Source: Pseudomonadota bacterium
GTDB lineage: Bacteria > Pseudomonadota > Gammaproteobacteria > Steroidobacterales > Steroidobacteraceae
Length of the DNA: 64,000 bases
NCBI GenBank assembly: GCA_018241505.1
Contig: JAFEDS010000016.1
Location: 558,001 to 622,000, forward strand
Direction of reading: 5' to 3'
Every line of letters starts with the position of its first letter. Position 1 is the stretch's first letter. Under the pieces are notes generated by a model. The model saw only the letters and a program-made list of their open reading frames with translations, made no database searches and was not told the origin of the DNA. Both the position numbers and the translations under genes were made by a program. Positions 17,049 through 28,200 of this stretch are shown in pieces.

Positions 17049-20000
17049 GTGTTGGAGCGGCAGAATTCGCGGCGAATAAGCAACAATCTACCCCGGATCC
17101 TCGCAATAGCACTCTGCGGCGTTGCCGCGTGCGCTGTCTTTGATCCACAGTCGGCTTGCGCTGCGGGTTTGCATAGCCTGGACATCCCCGCCCAGGATCT
17201 GGGCTCGGCTTTGAAAGCCTTGGCGGCCGCGGCCGATGAGCAGATCCTGTTTTCTCCCAGTGTGGTTGCTGGCCGGCGCAGCAGCAGCGTCAAGGGCGAC
17301 TACACAACTGACAATGCCGTTGCCGTGCTCCTGAAAGGGACGGGGCTCCGGGCCGATCGTTCGCCGGGGGGCGTAATACTGGTCCGCGCCGCGAGCGCGA
17401 ACGCACCCAAACAGAATTCGACGCAGAGTACCGAACAGGCTCCAACGCTGCCTTCGGCAGCACCTGACTCCGCTAAGGGCCCTCCGATCACAAACCCTGT
17501 GGACAAAGTCGCGGCCACGGCGGGTCTCATCAAGGACGAGGTCGTTGTGACCGGTTCGCATTTGCGGTCGCAATACACAGCTTCGACGCCGATCCAGGTC
17601 GTGACGGTGGATGAGGCATCGAGCGCGGGGATCGTGGGCGCACAGGGGATCGTAGCGTTGTCGCCCGCGGCTTCGGGCACGCAACAGGTGAACAACCTGC
17701 TGGCCGCCAGCGGTGCGGGAGGCGCGGTCTCGCTCGGTGGCACGAATATCAACTCGATAGCACTACGCAACCTGGGGGCAACCCGGACACTGACCTTGCT
17801 GGATGGGCGCCGCCTGACTCCGGCGGGTGTGGGCAGTCAGGTCGGTCCCGTGGACTTGAACGTATTGCCCTCATCGATTATTGACCGAGTGGAAGTGCTG
17901 ACCGATGGGGCTTCCTCGATCTATGGCTCGGATGCGGTGGCGGGTGTCGTCAACATCATCACCAAGCGGGCCGCACAGGGGTTGGAGCTCAATGTCTTCG
18001 GCGCCGATTCGCAGCACGGTGGTGGCCGCTACGAGCAGGCCTCGCTGTTCTGGGGGCGGGAGCTCGATCGGGGCTTCATCAATGTGGCAGCCGAATACAA
18101 CGAGCAGGATGCGCTAGAGGTGCGGCAACGGCCACAAACCGCCTGCGCCCAGAACTACGTGTTCGATCCCTCCAATGGACAGCGGCTCGATTTGCGCGAT
18201 CCCAGCGGGCAATTCAAGTGCCGCAATCTGAACCCGACGGGCGTGTTCTTCGATCAGTCCTACTATTTTGGTTGGTTTCAATACGATCCGATGTTGAGCG
18301 CAGGGCGGTATCCGGCGGCGGGACTGAGCTTGCGCGGGGCGTTGCCGCAATGGGTGTGGGCGGCCCGGCCGGGCTACCCGGATACCTATCCTTACGCCAA
18401 CGAAAACTCTTCGGCCTATCAGAATGCGGATGTAATCTCACCGCTGCGGCGGCTGAGCCTTTACAGCTCCGCAGCTTACAAGCTCACCGATGACATCGAG
18501 CTGTACGGGAACGCGTTGTTCAACCAGCGCACTTCCTCGGCGACCTCGTGGATGTTTCTGTACCCCGTGCTCGATGCCGCCAATCCCAACAACACGGTGT
18601 CTGCCGGACTGATCGGCGCCAGCGGTGGGCAGTCCAATGGCAACGTCCTTCCACAGATGAATATGCCGTTCGAGTCGGTTCAAAGCGTTCGCTACGCACA
18701 AGCGAGCATCGGTGCCCGAGGAGCGTTGGACCTGGGGCGCTTACTCCACGACGGATCCTGGGAGCTGACGCTTCAATACGGCCGTTCCTACGGCAAGTAC
18801 GCGCAAGACTTTTTCTATCAGGACCGGCTCAACGCTGCCACCGGTGCGGGCGCCGCCTGTAATCCTGCGCTCATCACTGTCTCCGGCCCGACGCCGTGCG
18901 CATCGATTCCATGGCTGGATCCTCAGTTCCTGGTCAATCAGAACTGGACCGCTGCACAACGCAACTTCCTGCAAGGGTGGGAGTGGGGTCACACCACGTA
19001 TGCGCTGGCGAGCCTCGAGGGCCTGGTCAAGGGCGCCCTCCTGCCGTTGCCGGCCGGCTCGATTGATGCGGCTCTCGGATTTTCGCTGAGATTCGACGAT
19101 CTAGATGACGTGCCGGGACTCAACGCGCAGAGGCACAACTACTTCGAACAGTCCACGGCAGGTGTTACTCGAGGCAACGACACCGTCAGAGAAGTGTATG
19201 TCGAGACAGGTATACCCCTGTTGGCCGATCTTCCATTGATTCACCGCTTGGCTCTGTCAGCATCGGGGCGATACACGGATTATCGAAGCTACGGCTCGGG
19301 CGAGACTCACAAACTGGGTCTCAACTGGGAGGTGACTCCAAGCGTCAGTTTACGCGGCACCTACGGCACCTCCTTCCGTGCTCCCACGCTCTACGAGCTG
19401 TTCTTGGGCGATCAGACCAGCTTCTACTCGTATTTTGATCCATGCGTACGTTACGGTCAGAGCTCGAGCGCCATTGTGAGGCAGAACTGTGCGGCACAGG
19501 GTCTGGCCCCGGATTACGTACCACCCACATCCTCCACCGGCATACTCGGCACGGAAGGAGGCGGTGCAGGTCAGTTGAAAGCTGAGACATCCACCAATCT
19601 GACCTACGGCGTTGTTTTCAGGCCAACCTTCGCCGATCTGCAGGTAGCGCTCGACTATTACGCCATTAATGTGCGCAACGAAATCGCCACGTACGGCGTG
19701 GACAGCATCATCCTGCAATGCTATGGGCTCCCTCAGGGGAGCGGCTCGTTCTGTGACAAGATAACGCGCGACCCGCTCAGCCACGCAATTATCGCCGTCG
19801 ACAATCAGCTCCTCAACATTGCACAGGACAGGAGACGCGGAATTGACTTGACTGCCCGATATGAAACGGACGTGCGGTTAGGACACGTCACCTTGGAGTC
19901 GAGGTGGACACATACCCTGACAAATGAGGTGGTACGAGATACCACCTCCAAGCCGGAGGACGACAATGGGCTCAGCGGAAACCCCAAGACCACCGGCCTG

Positions 20001-20390
20001 TTTGAGTCGACGCTCGCCGCCGGACGTTGGAAATTCTACTATGGATTCAACTATATAGGGCCAACGAACGATGCCCCCTTTTACGCGCCGACGGGTGACA
20101 TCTTCAAGTACTACGGAGGGTACGCTGGCCTCACACAGTACGGAAACCCCGACGATCCGCTGACCGTACGTGAGCTGCTGCGCACGCCTGCATACGTGAT
20201 CCACCATGTCAGCGCCAAATGGCAGTTTGACAAACAGGGGTTTGTGCAGGTGGGTATCAAGAACCTGCTCGACAAGCAGCCCCCGGTCGACGGATTCAAT
20301 ACAGTGACCTATCGGATCGGGTCAGTTCCCAGCAACCTGTATGATTTCGCCGGGCGGACTGTGTTTGTACAAGCGCGGATGAGATTCTGA
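17049..20390 (+). CDS. TonB-dependent receptor with STN signalling domain
   Basis: 1113 residues from GTG 17049. Signal peptide about 1-39 ('ALCGVAACAVFDPQSACAAG'). Then a secretin/TonB N-terminal (STN) domain about 42-95 ('SLDIPAQDLGSALKALAAAADEQILF'), the part that touches FecR-type anti-sigma factors in the periplasm. A linker with the TonB-box-like 'DEVVVTGSHLR', a plug domain with 'VEVLTDGASSIYGSDAVAGVVNIITKR', and a large barrel ending '...ARMRF' follow. The sigma and FecR genes come directly after, so this is the sensing receptor of the cluster. From about residue 165 on it is a close paralogue of the receptor at 22192; only the STN region differs. Confidence 0.93.
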   Translation: MLERQNSRRISNNLPRILAIALCGVAACAVFDPQSACAAGLHSLDIPAQDLGSALKALAAAADEQILFSPSVVAGRRSSSVKGDYTTDNAVAVLLKGTGLRADRSPGGVILVRAASANAPKQNSTQSTEQAPTLPSAAPDSAKGPPITNPVDKVAATAGLIKDEVVVTGSHLRSQYTASTPIQVVTVDEASSAGIVGAQGIVALSPAASGTQQVNNLLAASGAGGAVSLGGTNINSIALRNLGATRTLTLLDGRRLTPAGVGSQVGPVDLNVLPSSIIDRVEVLTDGASSIYGSDAVAGVVNIITKRAAQGLELNVFGADSQHGGGRYEQASLFWGRELDRGFINVAAEYNEQDALEVRQRPQTACAQNYVFDPSNGQRLDLRDPSGQFKCRNLNPTGVFFDQSYYFGWFQYDPMLSAGRYPAAGLSLRGALPQWVWAARPGYPDTYPYANENSSAYQNADVISPLRRLSLYSSAAYKLTDDIELYGNALFNQRTSSATSWMFLYPVLDAANPNNTVSAGLIGASGGQSNGNVLPQMNMPFESVQSVRYAQASIGARGALDLGRLLHDGSWELTLQYGRSYGKYAQDFFYQDRLNAATGAGAACNPALITVSGPTPCASIPWLDPQFLVNQNWTAAQRNFLQGWEWGHTTYALASLEGLVKGALLPLPAGSIDAALGFSLRFDDLDDVPGLNAQRHNYFEQSTAGVTRGNDTVREVYVETGIPLLADLPLIHRLALSASGRYTDYRSYGSGETHKLGLNWEVTPSVSLRGTYGTSFRAPTLYELFLGDQTSFYSYFDPCVRYGQSSSAIVRQNCAAQGLAPDYVPPTSSTGILGTEGGGAGQLKAETSTNLTYGVVFRPTFADLQVALDYYAINVRNEIATYGVDSIILQCYGLPQGSGSFCDKITRDPLSHAIIAVDNQLLNIAQDRRRGIDLTARYETDVRLGHVTLESRWTHTLTNEVVRDTTSKPEDDNGLSGNPKTTGLFESTLAAGRWKFYYGFNYIGPTNDAPFYAPTGDIFKYYGGYAGLTQYGNPDDPLTVRELLRTPAYVIHHVSAKWQFDKQGFVQVGIKNLLDKQPPVDGFNTVTYRIGSVPSNLYDFAGRTVFVQARMRF

Positions 20391-20456
20391 CCTCAACCCT
20401 ACTACGACGCCCGACCGGGCCCAATCCTCAGCGGCCAGGGAGGATTTTCGCAAGCG

Positions 20457-21058
20457 GTGAGCATGTACCGGCAATTCCTTGTCCTTCCCTGGCGAAGGGC
20501 GCATTCTCGTCCAATGTCCGCGAATTCTGAGAGTGCACCGCTGACCCGAGCCCAGGAGCTTGCGGAATTGCACGGGCGATTCCGTCTCCCTCTGCTGGCC
20601 TACTTCGCGCGACGCGTGAGGAGCGCGTCCGAGGCCCAGGACTTGGTGCAGGATGTTTTCGAGCGTGTCGCACGAAGCATTGGCACGCAAGTTATCCGCA
20701 ATCCCGATGCCCTCGTGTTCCGGATCGCTGTTAACTTACTTCGCGATCGGGCGCGTCGGGCTCGCAGGCGCGGTGTCGAGGTGCCGTTACCCACTGAGGA
20801 AACGACAGAATTTGCGGACGCGTTCATTGTGGATCTGTCTCCCGAGCGCGTCGTATTAGGTGAGCTGTCGCTTCCCAGGTACTCCAGGCGCTCGAAGATC
20901 TGGATGAACGGACTCGCGCGATGTTTTACCTGTGCAGGCTGGAGAATCTCAAGATGCGGGAGATCGGCAATCTCTACGGCATCTCGGAGAGCGCAGTTGA
21001 GAAGCAGGTAGCCAAGGCGCTGTCACACTTGACCCGACGGATATACGGCGATGACTGA
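20457..21058 (+). pseudogene. FecI-like ECF sigma factor, frameshifted
   Basis: The first part (GTG 20457 or ATG 20514 to about 20876) encodes sigma region 2: 'LAYFARRVRSASEAQDLVQ', 'DVFERVARS'. In that frame the protein then turns to unrelated sequence and stops at 21011. Reading one base back from 20876 instead gives QVLQALEDLDERTRAMFYL and then 'MREIGNLYGISESAVEKQV', a perfect sigma region 4, ending at TGA 21056-21058. A single C missing from the CCC at 20874-20876 explains this exactly (restored: S-L-P-Q-V-L). It is either a real inactivating deletion or a homopolymer sequencing error. The restored stop overlaps the FecR start by 8 bases, as in intact pairs. Confidence 0.85.
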
Positions 21059-22097
21059 GGGACACAACAGCATGCCGGCAGGTCGAAGCCGCTCGGACGT
21101 GGCCGCCGAGTGGTATGTGCGCCTGCAGAGCGACAGCGCCTCGGAGGAGCTCCTCTCGGAGTTCCATCAGTGGCTGCAGGGTGATTCGCGCAACATTGTC
21201 GCTTTTCAGCGTGTGAGCGCGGTTTGGCACGGCATGGGCGAGCTTGCGTCCGCACCTGAGATCATGGTTGCTCGGCGCGATGCATTGGAGAACTCCCGTA
21301 GAGCGGCGCGCAACAGATGGTCGGTTCCCGCTTTTCGCGCCTCATGGAGACAGCGGCGCTCGATTCTGTGGACCGCGGCCGCGTGCCTGATGTTATCTCT
21401 CATCGTTGCGGTAATGTTCGGTAACCTGCCCGCATCAAAGGTGTATTCCACCGATCTTGGCGAACGCCGCAGCGTTCTGCTTCAGGACGGCTCCACCATT
21501 ACTCTCGACGCCCGAAGCCGTCTGCGTGTAACGCTCACGGAAAAGGCTCGGACCGTTGTCCTGGAGCAAGGCCAGGCGCGTTTTGGGGTTGCCAAAGACC
21601 CGCTGCGACCTTTTCGTGTGCAGGCGGGAAGTCAGGTTGTCACGGCCGTGGGAACCCAATTCGACGTCGAGCTCGTTTCGGGTAGCGTGCTCGTGACGTT
21701 GATGGAAGGACGAGTCGTCGTTGCCGGTGTCGAAGCCAAAGAGTTGGGGACTGCCTCGCCGCATGCTCATACTGTGGATCTGTATCCGGGCCAGAGAATC
21801 GCCATTCAAAAGGACGGAGCAACCGTACTCTCGTCGCAAGTGGATTTGGACCGGGCGAATGCCTGGCAGGCCGGCAAGTTCTTCTTCGAGAACGAGCCGC
21901 TCGGCAGTGCGGTGGAGCGCTTCAACCGCTACTCACGCCAGCGCATCACAATTGATCCCAACATCAGGTCGGTAACCGTCAGCGGCGTGTTCAATGCAGG
22001 CGAAGCCGCCCCTTTCATTGAAGCCCTGACATTGTATTTTCCCATCAAAGCCGACTATCCCGGCGATTCTGAAATCCATCTCTCCCCCCGGCTCTGA
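21051..22097 (+). CDS. FecR-family anti-sigma factor
   Basis: 348 residues. An N-terminal FecR cytoplasmic domain ('AAEWYVRLQSDSASEELLSEFHQWL', about 18-42) would bind the ECF sigma factor. A single membrane segment at ~104-124 is followed by the periplasmic FecR domain ('TDLGERRSVLLQDGSTITLDARSRL', 'VGTQFDVELVSGSVLVTLMEGRV') and a C-terminal domain ('FENEPLGSAVERFNRYSRQRITID') that contacts the STN domain of the receptor. Its start overlaps the restored sigma reading frame. The reading frame is intact even though the sigma gene before it is broken. It sits between the STN receptor and its STN-less paralogue. Confidence 0.92.
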   Translation: MTEGHNSMPAGRSRSDVAAEWYVRLQSDSASEELLSEFHQWLQGDSRNIVAFQRVSAVWHGMGELASAPEIMVARRDALENSRRAARNRWSVPAFRASWRQRRSILWTAAACLMLSLIVAVMFGNLPASKVYSTDLGERRSVLLQDGSTITLDARSRLRVTLTEKARTVVLEQGQARFGVAKDPLRPFRVQAGSQVVTAVGTQFDVELVSGSVLVTLMEGRVVVAGVEAKELGTASPHAHTVDLYPGQRIAIQKDGATVLSSQVDLDRANAWQAGKFFFENEPLGSAVERFNRYSRQRITIDPNIRSVTVSGVFNAGEAAPFIEALTLYFPIKADYPGDSEIHLSPRL

Positions 22098-22161
22098 GGC
22101 GAAACGCTCTGCCGCTGTGGTTTTCTGCTTCCCCGTCGTCGAAGTAGCTGACACGACAACA

Positions 22162-22174
22162 GGGCTTTCAGCCC
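22162..22174 (+). promoter_or_regulatory. Short hairpin upstream of the second receptor
   Basis: GGGCT-TTC-AGCCC, a 5-bp stem with a 3-nt loop, ends ~5 bases before the GGGGAG ribosome-binding site of the TBDR at 22192. It could affect access of ribosomes, or separate expression of FecR from the receptor. Stem strength is modest. Confidence 0.25.
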
Positions 22175-22191
22175 GATAGGGGAGTCACACC

Positions 22192-25100
22192 ATGCGCGTA
22201 GATCAGGATTCGTGCCGGCTTGGTATTGCCGTGGCTTGCGGGTTGATAGCGGGTCTGTGCCTGCAGTCACCCGCGACCGCAGCAGAGCCCGCGGAAGCGA
22301 AAGTGTCGGCTGCTGACTCACCGACGCAAGCTCTGCCGGACGACACACTGGCACTGCAGGAAGTGGTGGTCACAGGTTCACACCTGCGGCCTGAGTACAC
22401 AGCCTCGACGCCGATCCAGGTAGTGACGGTAGATGAAGCATCGAGCGCGGGGATCGTGGGCGCACAGGGGATTGTGGCACTGTCGCCCGCGGCTTCAGGC
22501 ACACAACAGATCAACAACCTGCTCTCGGCCAGCGGTGCAGGCGGCGCGGTGTCGGTCGGCGGCACCAACATCAACTCGATTGCGTTGCGCAATCTGGGGG
22601 CGACCCGAACACTGACCTTGCTGGATGGGCGGCGCCTGACCCCGGCGGGTGTGGGCAGCCAGGTCGGTCCCGTGGACTTGAACGTGTTGCCCTCCTCGAT
22701 CATCGAGCGCGTGGAAGTGCTCACGGATGGCGCCTCTTCGGTCTATGGCTCGGATGCGGTTGCCGGTGTGGTCAACATCATCACCAAGCGAGGGGATGGG
22801 TTTGAGGTGAATGTCTTCGGCAGCGATCCGCAGCATGGTGGCGGTCGTTTTGAGCAGGCATCCGTGTTCTGGGGGAAGAAGCTGGAGCGGGGCTTCTTCA
22901 ATGTGGCAGCCGAATATAACGAGCAGGATGCGCTGGAAGTGCGGCAACGTCCGGAGACTGCCTGCGCCCACGACTATGTATTTGATGCCGCGAGCGGACA
23001 GCGGGTCGATCTGCGCGATCCGAGCGGGCAATTCAAGTGCCGCAACCTGAACCCGACGGGTGTGTTTTTCGATCAGTCCTTTTACGGGGGCTGGTTTCAG
23101 TACGATCCCACGTTGAGCGGCGGGCCTTATCCGGCGGCTGCACTGACCCTGCGCGGCGCATTGCCGCAATGGGTCCGAGCGGGTCGGGCCGGTTATCCGG
23201 ATACCTATCCCTATGGCACGATGGACTCCCCGGCCTATCAGAATGCGGATGTCATCTCACCGCTGCGGCGGCTCAGCATTTATAGCTCCGGGGCTTACAA
23301 GCTGACTGACAACATTGAGCTGTATGGGGATGCGTTGTTGAACCAGCGTACCTCCTCGTCGGCCTCGTGGATGTTCCTATACCCCGTGCTCGATGCCACC
23401 AATCCGAACAACACCGTCTCTGCCGGATTGATCAACGCCAGTGGTGGGACTTCCAACGGCAATGTCTCTCCTCAGATGAATATGCCGGTGCAGTTCACAC
23501 AAGACGTCCGCTACACGCAGGTGTCGGCTGGGCTGCGCGGCAACTTTACATTGGGCGACTTTCTGCGCGACGGCTCATGGGATATCTCCGCGCAGTATGG
23601 CCGCTCCTACGGCAAGTACGCGCAAAACTTCTTCTACCAGGACCGCCTCAACGCCGCCTCAGGTCCGGGCGTCGCCTGCGATCCTTCTCTCATCACCGTC
23701 TCCGGTCCGACACCCTGTGTCTCGATTCCCTGGTTGGACCCTCAGTTCCTGGTCAATCAGAACTGGACGCCTGCGCAACGCAACTTTCTGGAAGGGTCGG
23801 AGTGGGGTCACACCACCTACACGCAGGAGGTTCTCGAAGGGTTGGTGAGAGGCTCATTCCTGCGGCTACCCGCCGGCTCGATCGATGCGGCTCTCGGCTA
23901 CTCAATGCGATTCGAGGACCTCGATGATGAGCCAGGCCCAAACGCACAGGCTCACAACTACTTCGCGTTCTCAACCGCTGGCGCTACCAAAGGAAGCGAC
24001 ACTGTCAGAGAAGTATACGGTGAGGTCGGCATACCGCTGTTGGCCGACTTGCCGTTGATTCACCGATTGACTCTGTCAGCCTCCGGGCGCTACACGGACT
24101 ATCGCAGCTACGGATCGAGCGAGACTCACAAGCTGGGCCTCAACTGGGAAGTGATTCCAAGTGTCAGCTTCCGGGGTACCTACGGCACCTCCTTCCGCGC
24201 TCCCACGCTCTACGAGCTGTTCCTTGCCAACCAGACCAGCTTCTTTCCCTATTTCGACCCATGCGTGCGCTACGGGCAGAACTCCAGTGCCATAGTGCAA
24301 AAGAACTGTGCCGCCTTGGGCCTCCCCCCCGATTACGCGCCGTCGACGACGAGCATTGTCGCAACGGAGGGCGGCGGAGCCGGCAGCCTGAAGGCGGAGA
24401 CCTCCACCAATCTCACCTACGGGGTTGTTTTCAAACCGGCTTTCGCGGATCTGCAAATAGCGATCGACTACTACGCCATCAACGTGCGCAACGAGGTCGC
24501 GACCTACGGCGTGAACAGCATCGTCTCGCAATGCTACGGGCTCGCCCAGGGAAACGCGGCGTTTTGCGACAAAATCACGCGCGATCCGCTCACTCATTTG
24601 ATCACCAATGTGGATAATCGACTCGTGAACGTCGCTGCGGACCGGCGGCGCGGTATCGATCTGAGCGTCAAGTACGATGTCAATCTCCCGGTAGGACATT
24701 TGGGCTTGCGTTCGCAGTGGAGCCGTACGCTCACCAATGAGCTGGTACGGGAGCCCAGCACCCCGCCCGAGGATGACAATGGACTCAGCGGCAATCCCAA
24801 GGCCACCGGCCTGGCGGAGCTCACCTACACGTTGCGGAGCCTCACCTTCAATTATGGGATCAACTACATAGGGCCCACGAACGACCTGCCGTATTACGAG
24901 GCACAACAAATCAACATCTCCAACTACTACGGTTCGTACGCGGGACGGCACCAGTACGGAAACTCGAATGATCCGCAAGTAGTCCGCGAGCTGCTGAGCA
25001 CACCTGCATACACGCTTCACTACGCCAGTGCCAAGTGGCAATTCAGCGAGAATGCGTTTGTGCAGTTGGGCATCAAGAACCTGTTTGACAAACAACCGCC

Positions 25101-25206
25101 GGTGGAGGGTGCGGACGCGTTCACCTACCGCATCGGCTCGGTACCCGGTAACCTGTATGACTTCGCCGGTAGAACCTTCTTTGGCCGTGTTGGGATGAAA
25201 TTCTGA
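22192..25206 (+). CDS. TonB-dependent receptor, STN-less paralogue
   Basis: 1004 residues from ATG 22192 (GGGGAG 7 bases upstream). Signal peptide about 1-27 ('GLCLQSPATAAE'). There is no STN domain: 'EVVVTGSHLRPEYTASTPIQVVTVDEA' appears ~60 residues in. The plug and barrel track the receptor at 17049 almost residue for residue, including 'GGTNINSIALRNLGATRTLTLLDGRR' and the ending 'YDFAGRTFF...GMKF'. It should import a related ligand without signalling. Expression probably depends on the sigma/FecR genes upstream. The tricorn-like protease gene starts one base after its stop, so the two are co-translated. Confidence 0.93.
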   Translation: MRVDQDSCRLGIAVACGLIAGLCLQSPATAAEPAEAKVSAADSPTQALPDDTLALQEVVVTGSHLRPEYTASTPIQVVTVDEASSAGIVGAQGIVALSPAASGTQQINNLLSASGAGGAVSVGGTNINSIALRNLGATRTLTLLDGRRLTPAGVGSQVGPVDLNVLPSSIIERVEVLTDGASSVYGSDAVAGVVNIITKRGDGFEVNVFGSDPQHGGGRFEQASVFWGKKLERGFFNVAAEYNEQDALEVRQRPETACAHDYVFDAASGQRVDLRDPSGQFKCRNLNPTGVFFDQSFYGGWFQYDPTLSGGPYPAAALTLRGALPQWVRAGRAGYPDTYPYGTMDSPAYQNADVISPLRRLSIYSSGAYKLTDNIELYGDALLNQRTSSSASWMFLYPVLDATNPNNTVSAGLINASGGTSNGNVSPQMNMPVQFTQDVRYTQVSAGLRGNFTLGDFLRDGSWDISAQYGRSYGKYAQNFFYQDRLNAASGPGVACDPSLITVSGPTPCVSIPWLDPQFLVNQNWTPAQRNFLEGSEWGHTTYTQEVLEGLVRGSFLRLPAGSIDAALGYSMRFEDLDDEPGPNAQAHNYFAFSTAGATKGSDTVREVYGEVGIPLLADLPLIHRLTLSASGRYTDYRSYGSSETHKLGLNWEVIPSVSFRGTYGTSFRAPTLYELFLANQTSFFPYFDPCVRYGQNSSAIVQKNCAALGLPPDYAPSTTSIVATEGGGAGSLKAETSTNLTYGVVFKPAFADLQIAIDYYAINVRNEVATYGVNSIVSQCYGLAQGNAAFCDKITRDPLTHLITNVDNRLVNVAADRRRGIDLSVKYDVNLPVGHLGLRSQWSRTLTNELVREPSTPPEDDNGLSGNPKATGLAELTYTLRSLTFNYGINYIGPTNDLPYYEAQQINISNYYGSYAGRHQYGNSNDPQVVRELLSTPAYTLHYASAKWQFSENAFVQLGIKNLFDKQPPVEGADAFTYRIGSVPGNLYDFAGRTFFGRVGMKF

Positions 25207-25207
25207 A

Positions 25208-28200
25208 ATGTTGCCGGCTCCCTGTGCCGCCGCGGCCTGCGCTGCCGCGGCGGGCCTGGTAGGCATTGCGCAGTCTCAACCGGCTCGGGCTCAGGAATAT
25301 TTGCGCTTTCCTGATATCTGTCACAGTCAGGTGGCCTTCACATTCGGCAGCGACATTTGGATGGTCTCGAGCGCGGGAGGGGCCGCGACGCGCTTGACGA
25401 GCGATTTCGAGATGACGCGCTTTCCCAAGTTCTCACCGGATTGCAGAACACTGGCATTCACGGGCGAGCGCGATGGCGACTATCAGGTCTACACAATCGC
25501 GACGAGCGGGGGGATCCCACGCCAGCTCACGAGCTATCCATCGCGAGGTCGCCTGTCTCCAAGATGGGGTACGGACAACCAGGTCTACGGCTGGACGCCC
25601 GATGGGAAGGCCGTCCTGTTTCGCTCTTACCGGGACAGTGCGCAGTTGCCGGAGTCGAAGCTTTATCTCGTGCCGGCAGCAGGTGGGAATGCGGCCGCGC
25701 TGCCAATGCTTCGCGCAGGCGCCGGGGTCTATTCGCCCGACGGAAAGCAAATTCTCTACTCGCCTCTCGCACGCGATTTCAGAACCTGGAAACGCTATTC
25801 GGGCGGGTGGGCACAGGATCTGTGGACCCTCGATCTGTCCAACCGCACGATTCACAACATCACCCACGACAAGTTCACGGATCGGGACCCCATATGGAAT
25901 GACAATGGGATCTTCTTTGTCTCCGACCGCAATGGCCGCTCGAATCTATACGCCTACGATCAGGCGACGGATAGCGCGCACCAATTGACTCACTACGAAG
26001 ATACGGACGCGAAGTGGGCAAGCGGTGACAAGGCCGGGCAGATCGTCTACGAGGTCGAGGGGACCCTGCACGTGTATGACTCGACTGCGAAGCTCGATCA
26101 TGCGCTGACGATTGTGCTGCCTCACGTCGACGCTCCCGGACTGCCGCAAACACATACCATCGACGCGCAAGTAGAGTCTTTCGACCTGGCTCCGAACGGC
26201 GAGCACGCTCTGTTTGTTGCGAGAGGCGATATTTTTGTGCTGCCGGTACGCGAGGGTGTCATCAGAAATGTCACTCACAGCGCTTCCGCGCACGAGCGCG
26301 ACGCCACATGGTCGCCGCAGAGCGATGCCATCGCCTTTATTTCGGACGCGAGCGGCGAGGAAGAGTTGTGGGTTACATCGGCAGACGGAATACAGGGCCC
26401 GAGACAGGTCACCCGCGGACATCGCACTCGGTTTTACCATCCGGTCTGGGCCCCCGACGGTCACAACATTGTGATGTCAGACAAGGACGGCGACCTGCTC
26501 GATGTCCGAGTCGACACCGGAGCCGTGAAGATGGTAGGTGGAACCGGAGCCTGGTTCGTTAAGGACTATTCGTGGTCTGCCGACAGCCGCTTTATTGCGT
26601 ATTCGCAGCTTCAGGACACGAATTACGCGGTGATCAAGATCTGGGACTCAGCAGACGGCAGCAACCATACCATCACCACCGAACTGGCGAATTCGTTCAA
26701 CCCGCAATGGTCCCCGGACGGTGGCCTGTTGTACTTCCTGGCCGATCATGGCTTCGAGCCGCAGGTCCCGGAGATTGAGTGGAATTTTGCCGTGACTCGG
26801 CAGACGGGCATCTACGCGGTGGCTTTGACCGCCGCTTCAAACAACCCGTTTACCCCACGGGATGGAGCGGTGCCGCCGCCGGCCGGGCAACCGGCGGGGT
26901 CCGTGCAGACAAAGATCGACTTTGCGGGTCTAGGTGACCGTTTGATCAAGGTACCCGTGCAATTCGACAATCTAAGCGACTTGGCGGTACGCAAGGGCGC
27001 GCTGATCTACAGGAAGCGCGGCGCTTCGGTCTTTGGGCGCAACGAGGACCAGGATGCCCACCTGTTTGAATTCAAGCTGGACACACGCGCGGAGCGGGAA
27101 ATCGCGCAAGACGTTCAGGCGTATGCGGCTGACACCGAACGTGAGGTGCTCGTCAGGGATTCGAACCGCAAATATAGAGTGTTCACCCATGACCGTCCGC
27201 CCCAGGGGGTGTCTCTGGAGGACCTGCGCGTGAGCAGTGTGCCGCGGGAAGAATGGGCGGAGGTCTTTGCCGAGGTGTGGCGCCGCTATCGGGACTACTT
27301 CTATGCAACCAACATGCACGGTCATGACTGGGACAGTATCCGCAAACACTACCAGCGGCTGCTGCCCGCGCTGGCCGACCGGGACGATTTGGATTACCTC
27401 CTGGGTGAGATGATTGGCGAGCTCAATGTGAGCCACGCGTATGTGGATCGAGGGGGGCCGAGAAAGCACAAGGAGACGGCCGCCGCGACGCTCGGGGCGC
27501 GCCTGGAGCTGGATGAGGCGGGCCGTATCCGCATCACGCACATCTTTCAGGGTGACAACGCCGATCCCCGTTTCCGCTCACCCTTGACCGAAGTCGGTGC
27601 GAGTGTCAGACCTGGCACCTACCTGTTGGCTGTCAACGGGCAACCGGTGGGGCGGGAGCATTCACCTTATGACACTCTGCGCGGCCAGGCTGACAAGACA
27701 GTTGAGCTTCTGGTGAGTGACCGCCCGACGCTGGCCGGCGCGCGCAAGATCATGGTGCAGGCTCTCGAGAGTGACGTGCCGTTGATTTACCTGGAGCGCG
27801 TATCCCACAACCGTGAGTACGTGGAGCAAAGATCAGGCGGACGACTGGGTTACGTCTACATTCCCGATATGGGGGCTCAGGGTTTACGTGAATTCATCCG
27901 CCAGTACTACGGACAAATCAGGCGAGATGGACTGGTGATCGATGTTCGCGGCAACACGGGGGGCAGCGTCTCGCGGATGATTCTCGAGAGGCTCCTGCGC
28001 CCTCACTACAGCCTGGGTTATATCACCGGCATCCGCGCACCCCAAACCTATCCATGGGGCAGATACTCACAGGTGTTCACCGGCGAGATGGTCATGCTCG
28101 CGAATGAATATACGCAATCCGACGGCGATACCATTGCGTGGACGTGGAAACAGGCCGGACAGACCCTGATTGGCAAGCGGACGTGGGGCGGCGTCATTGG

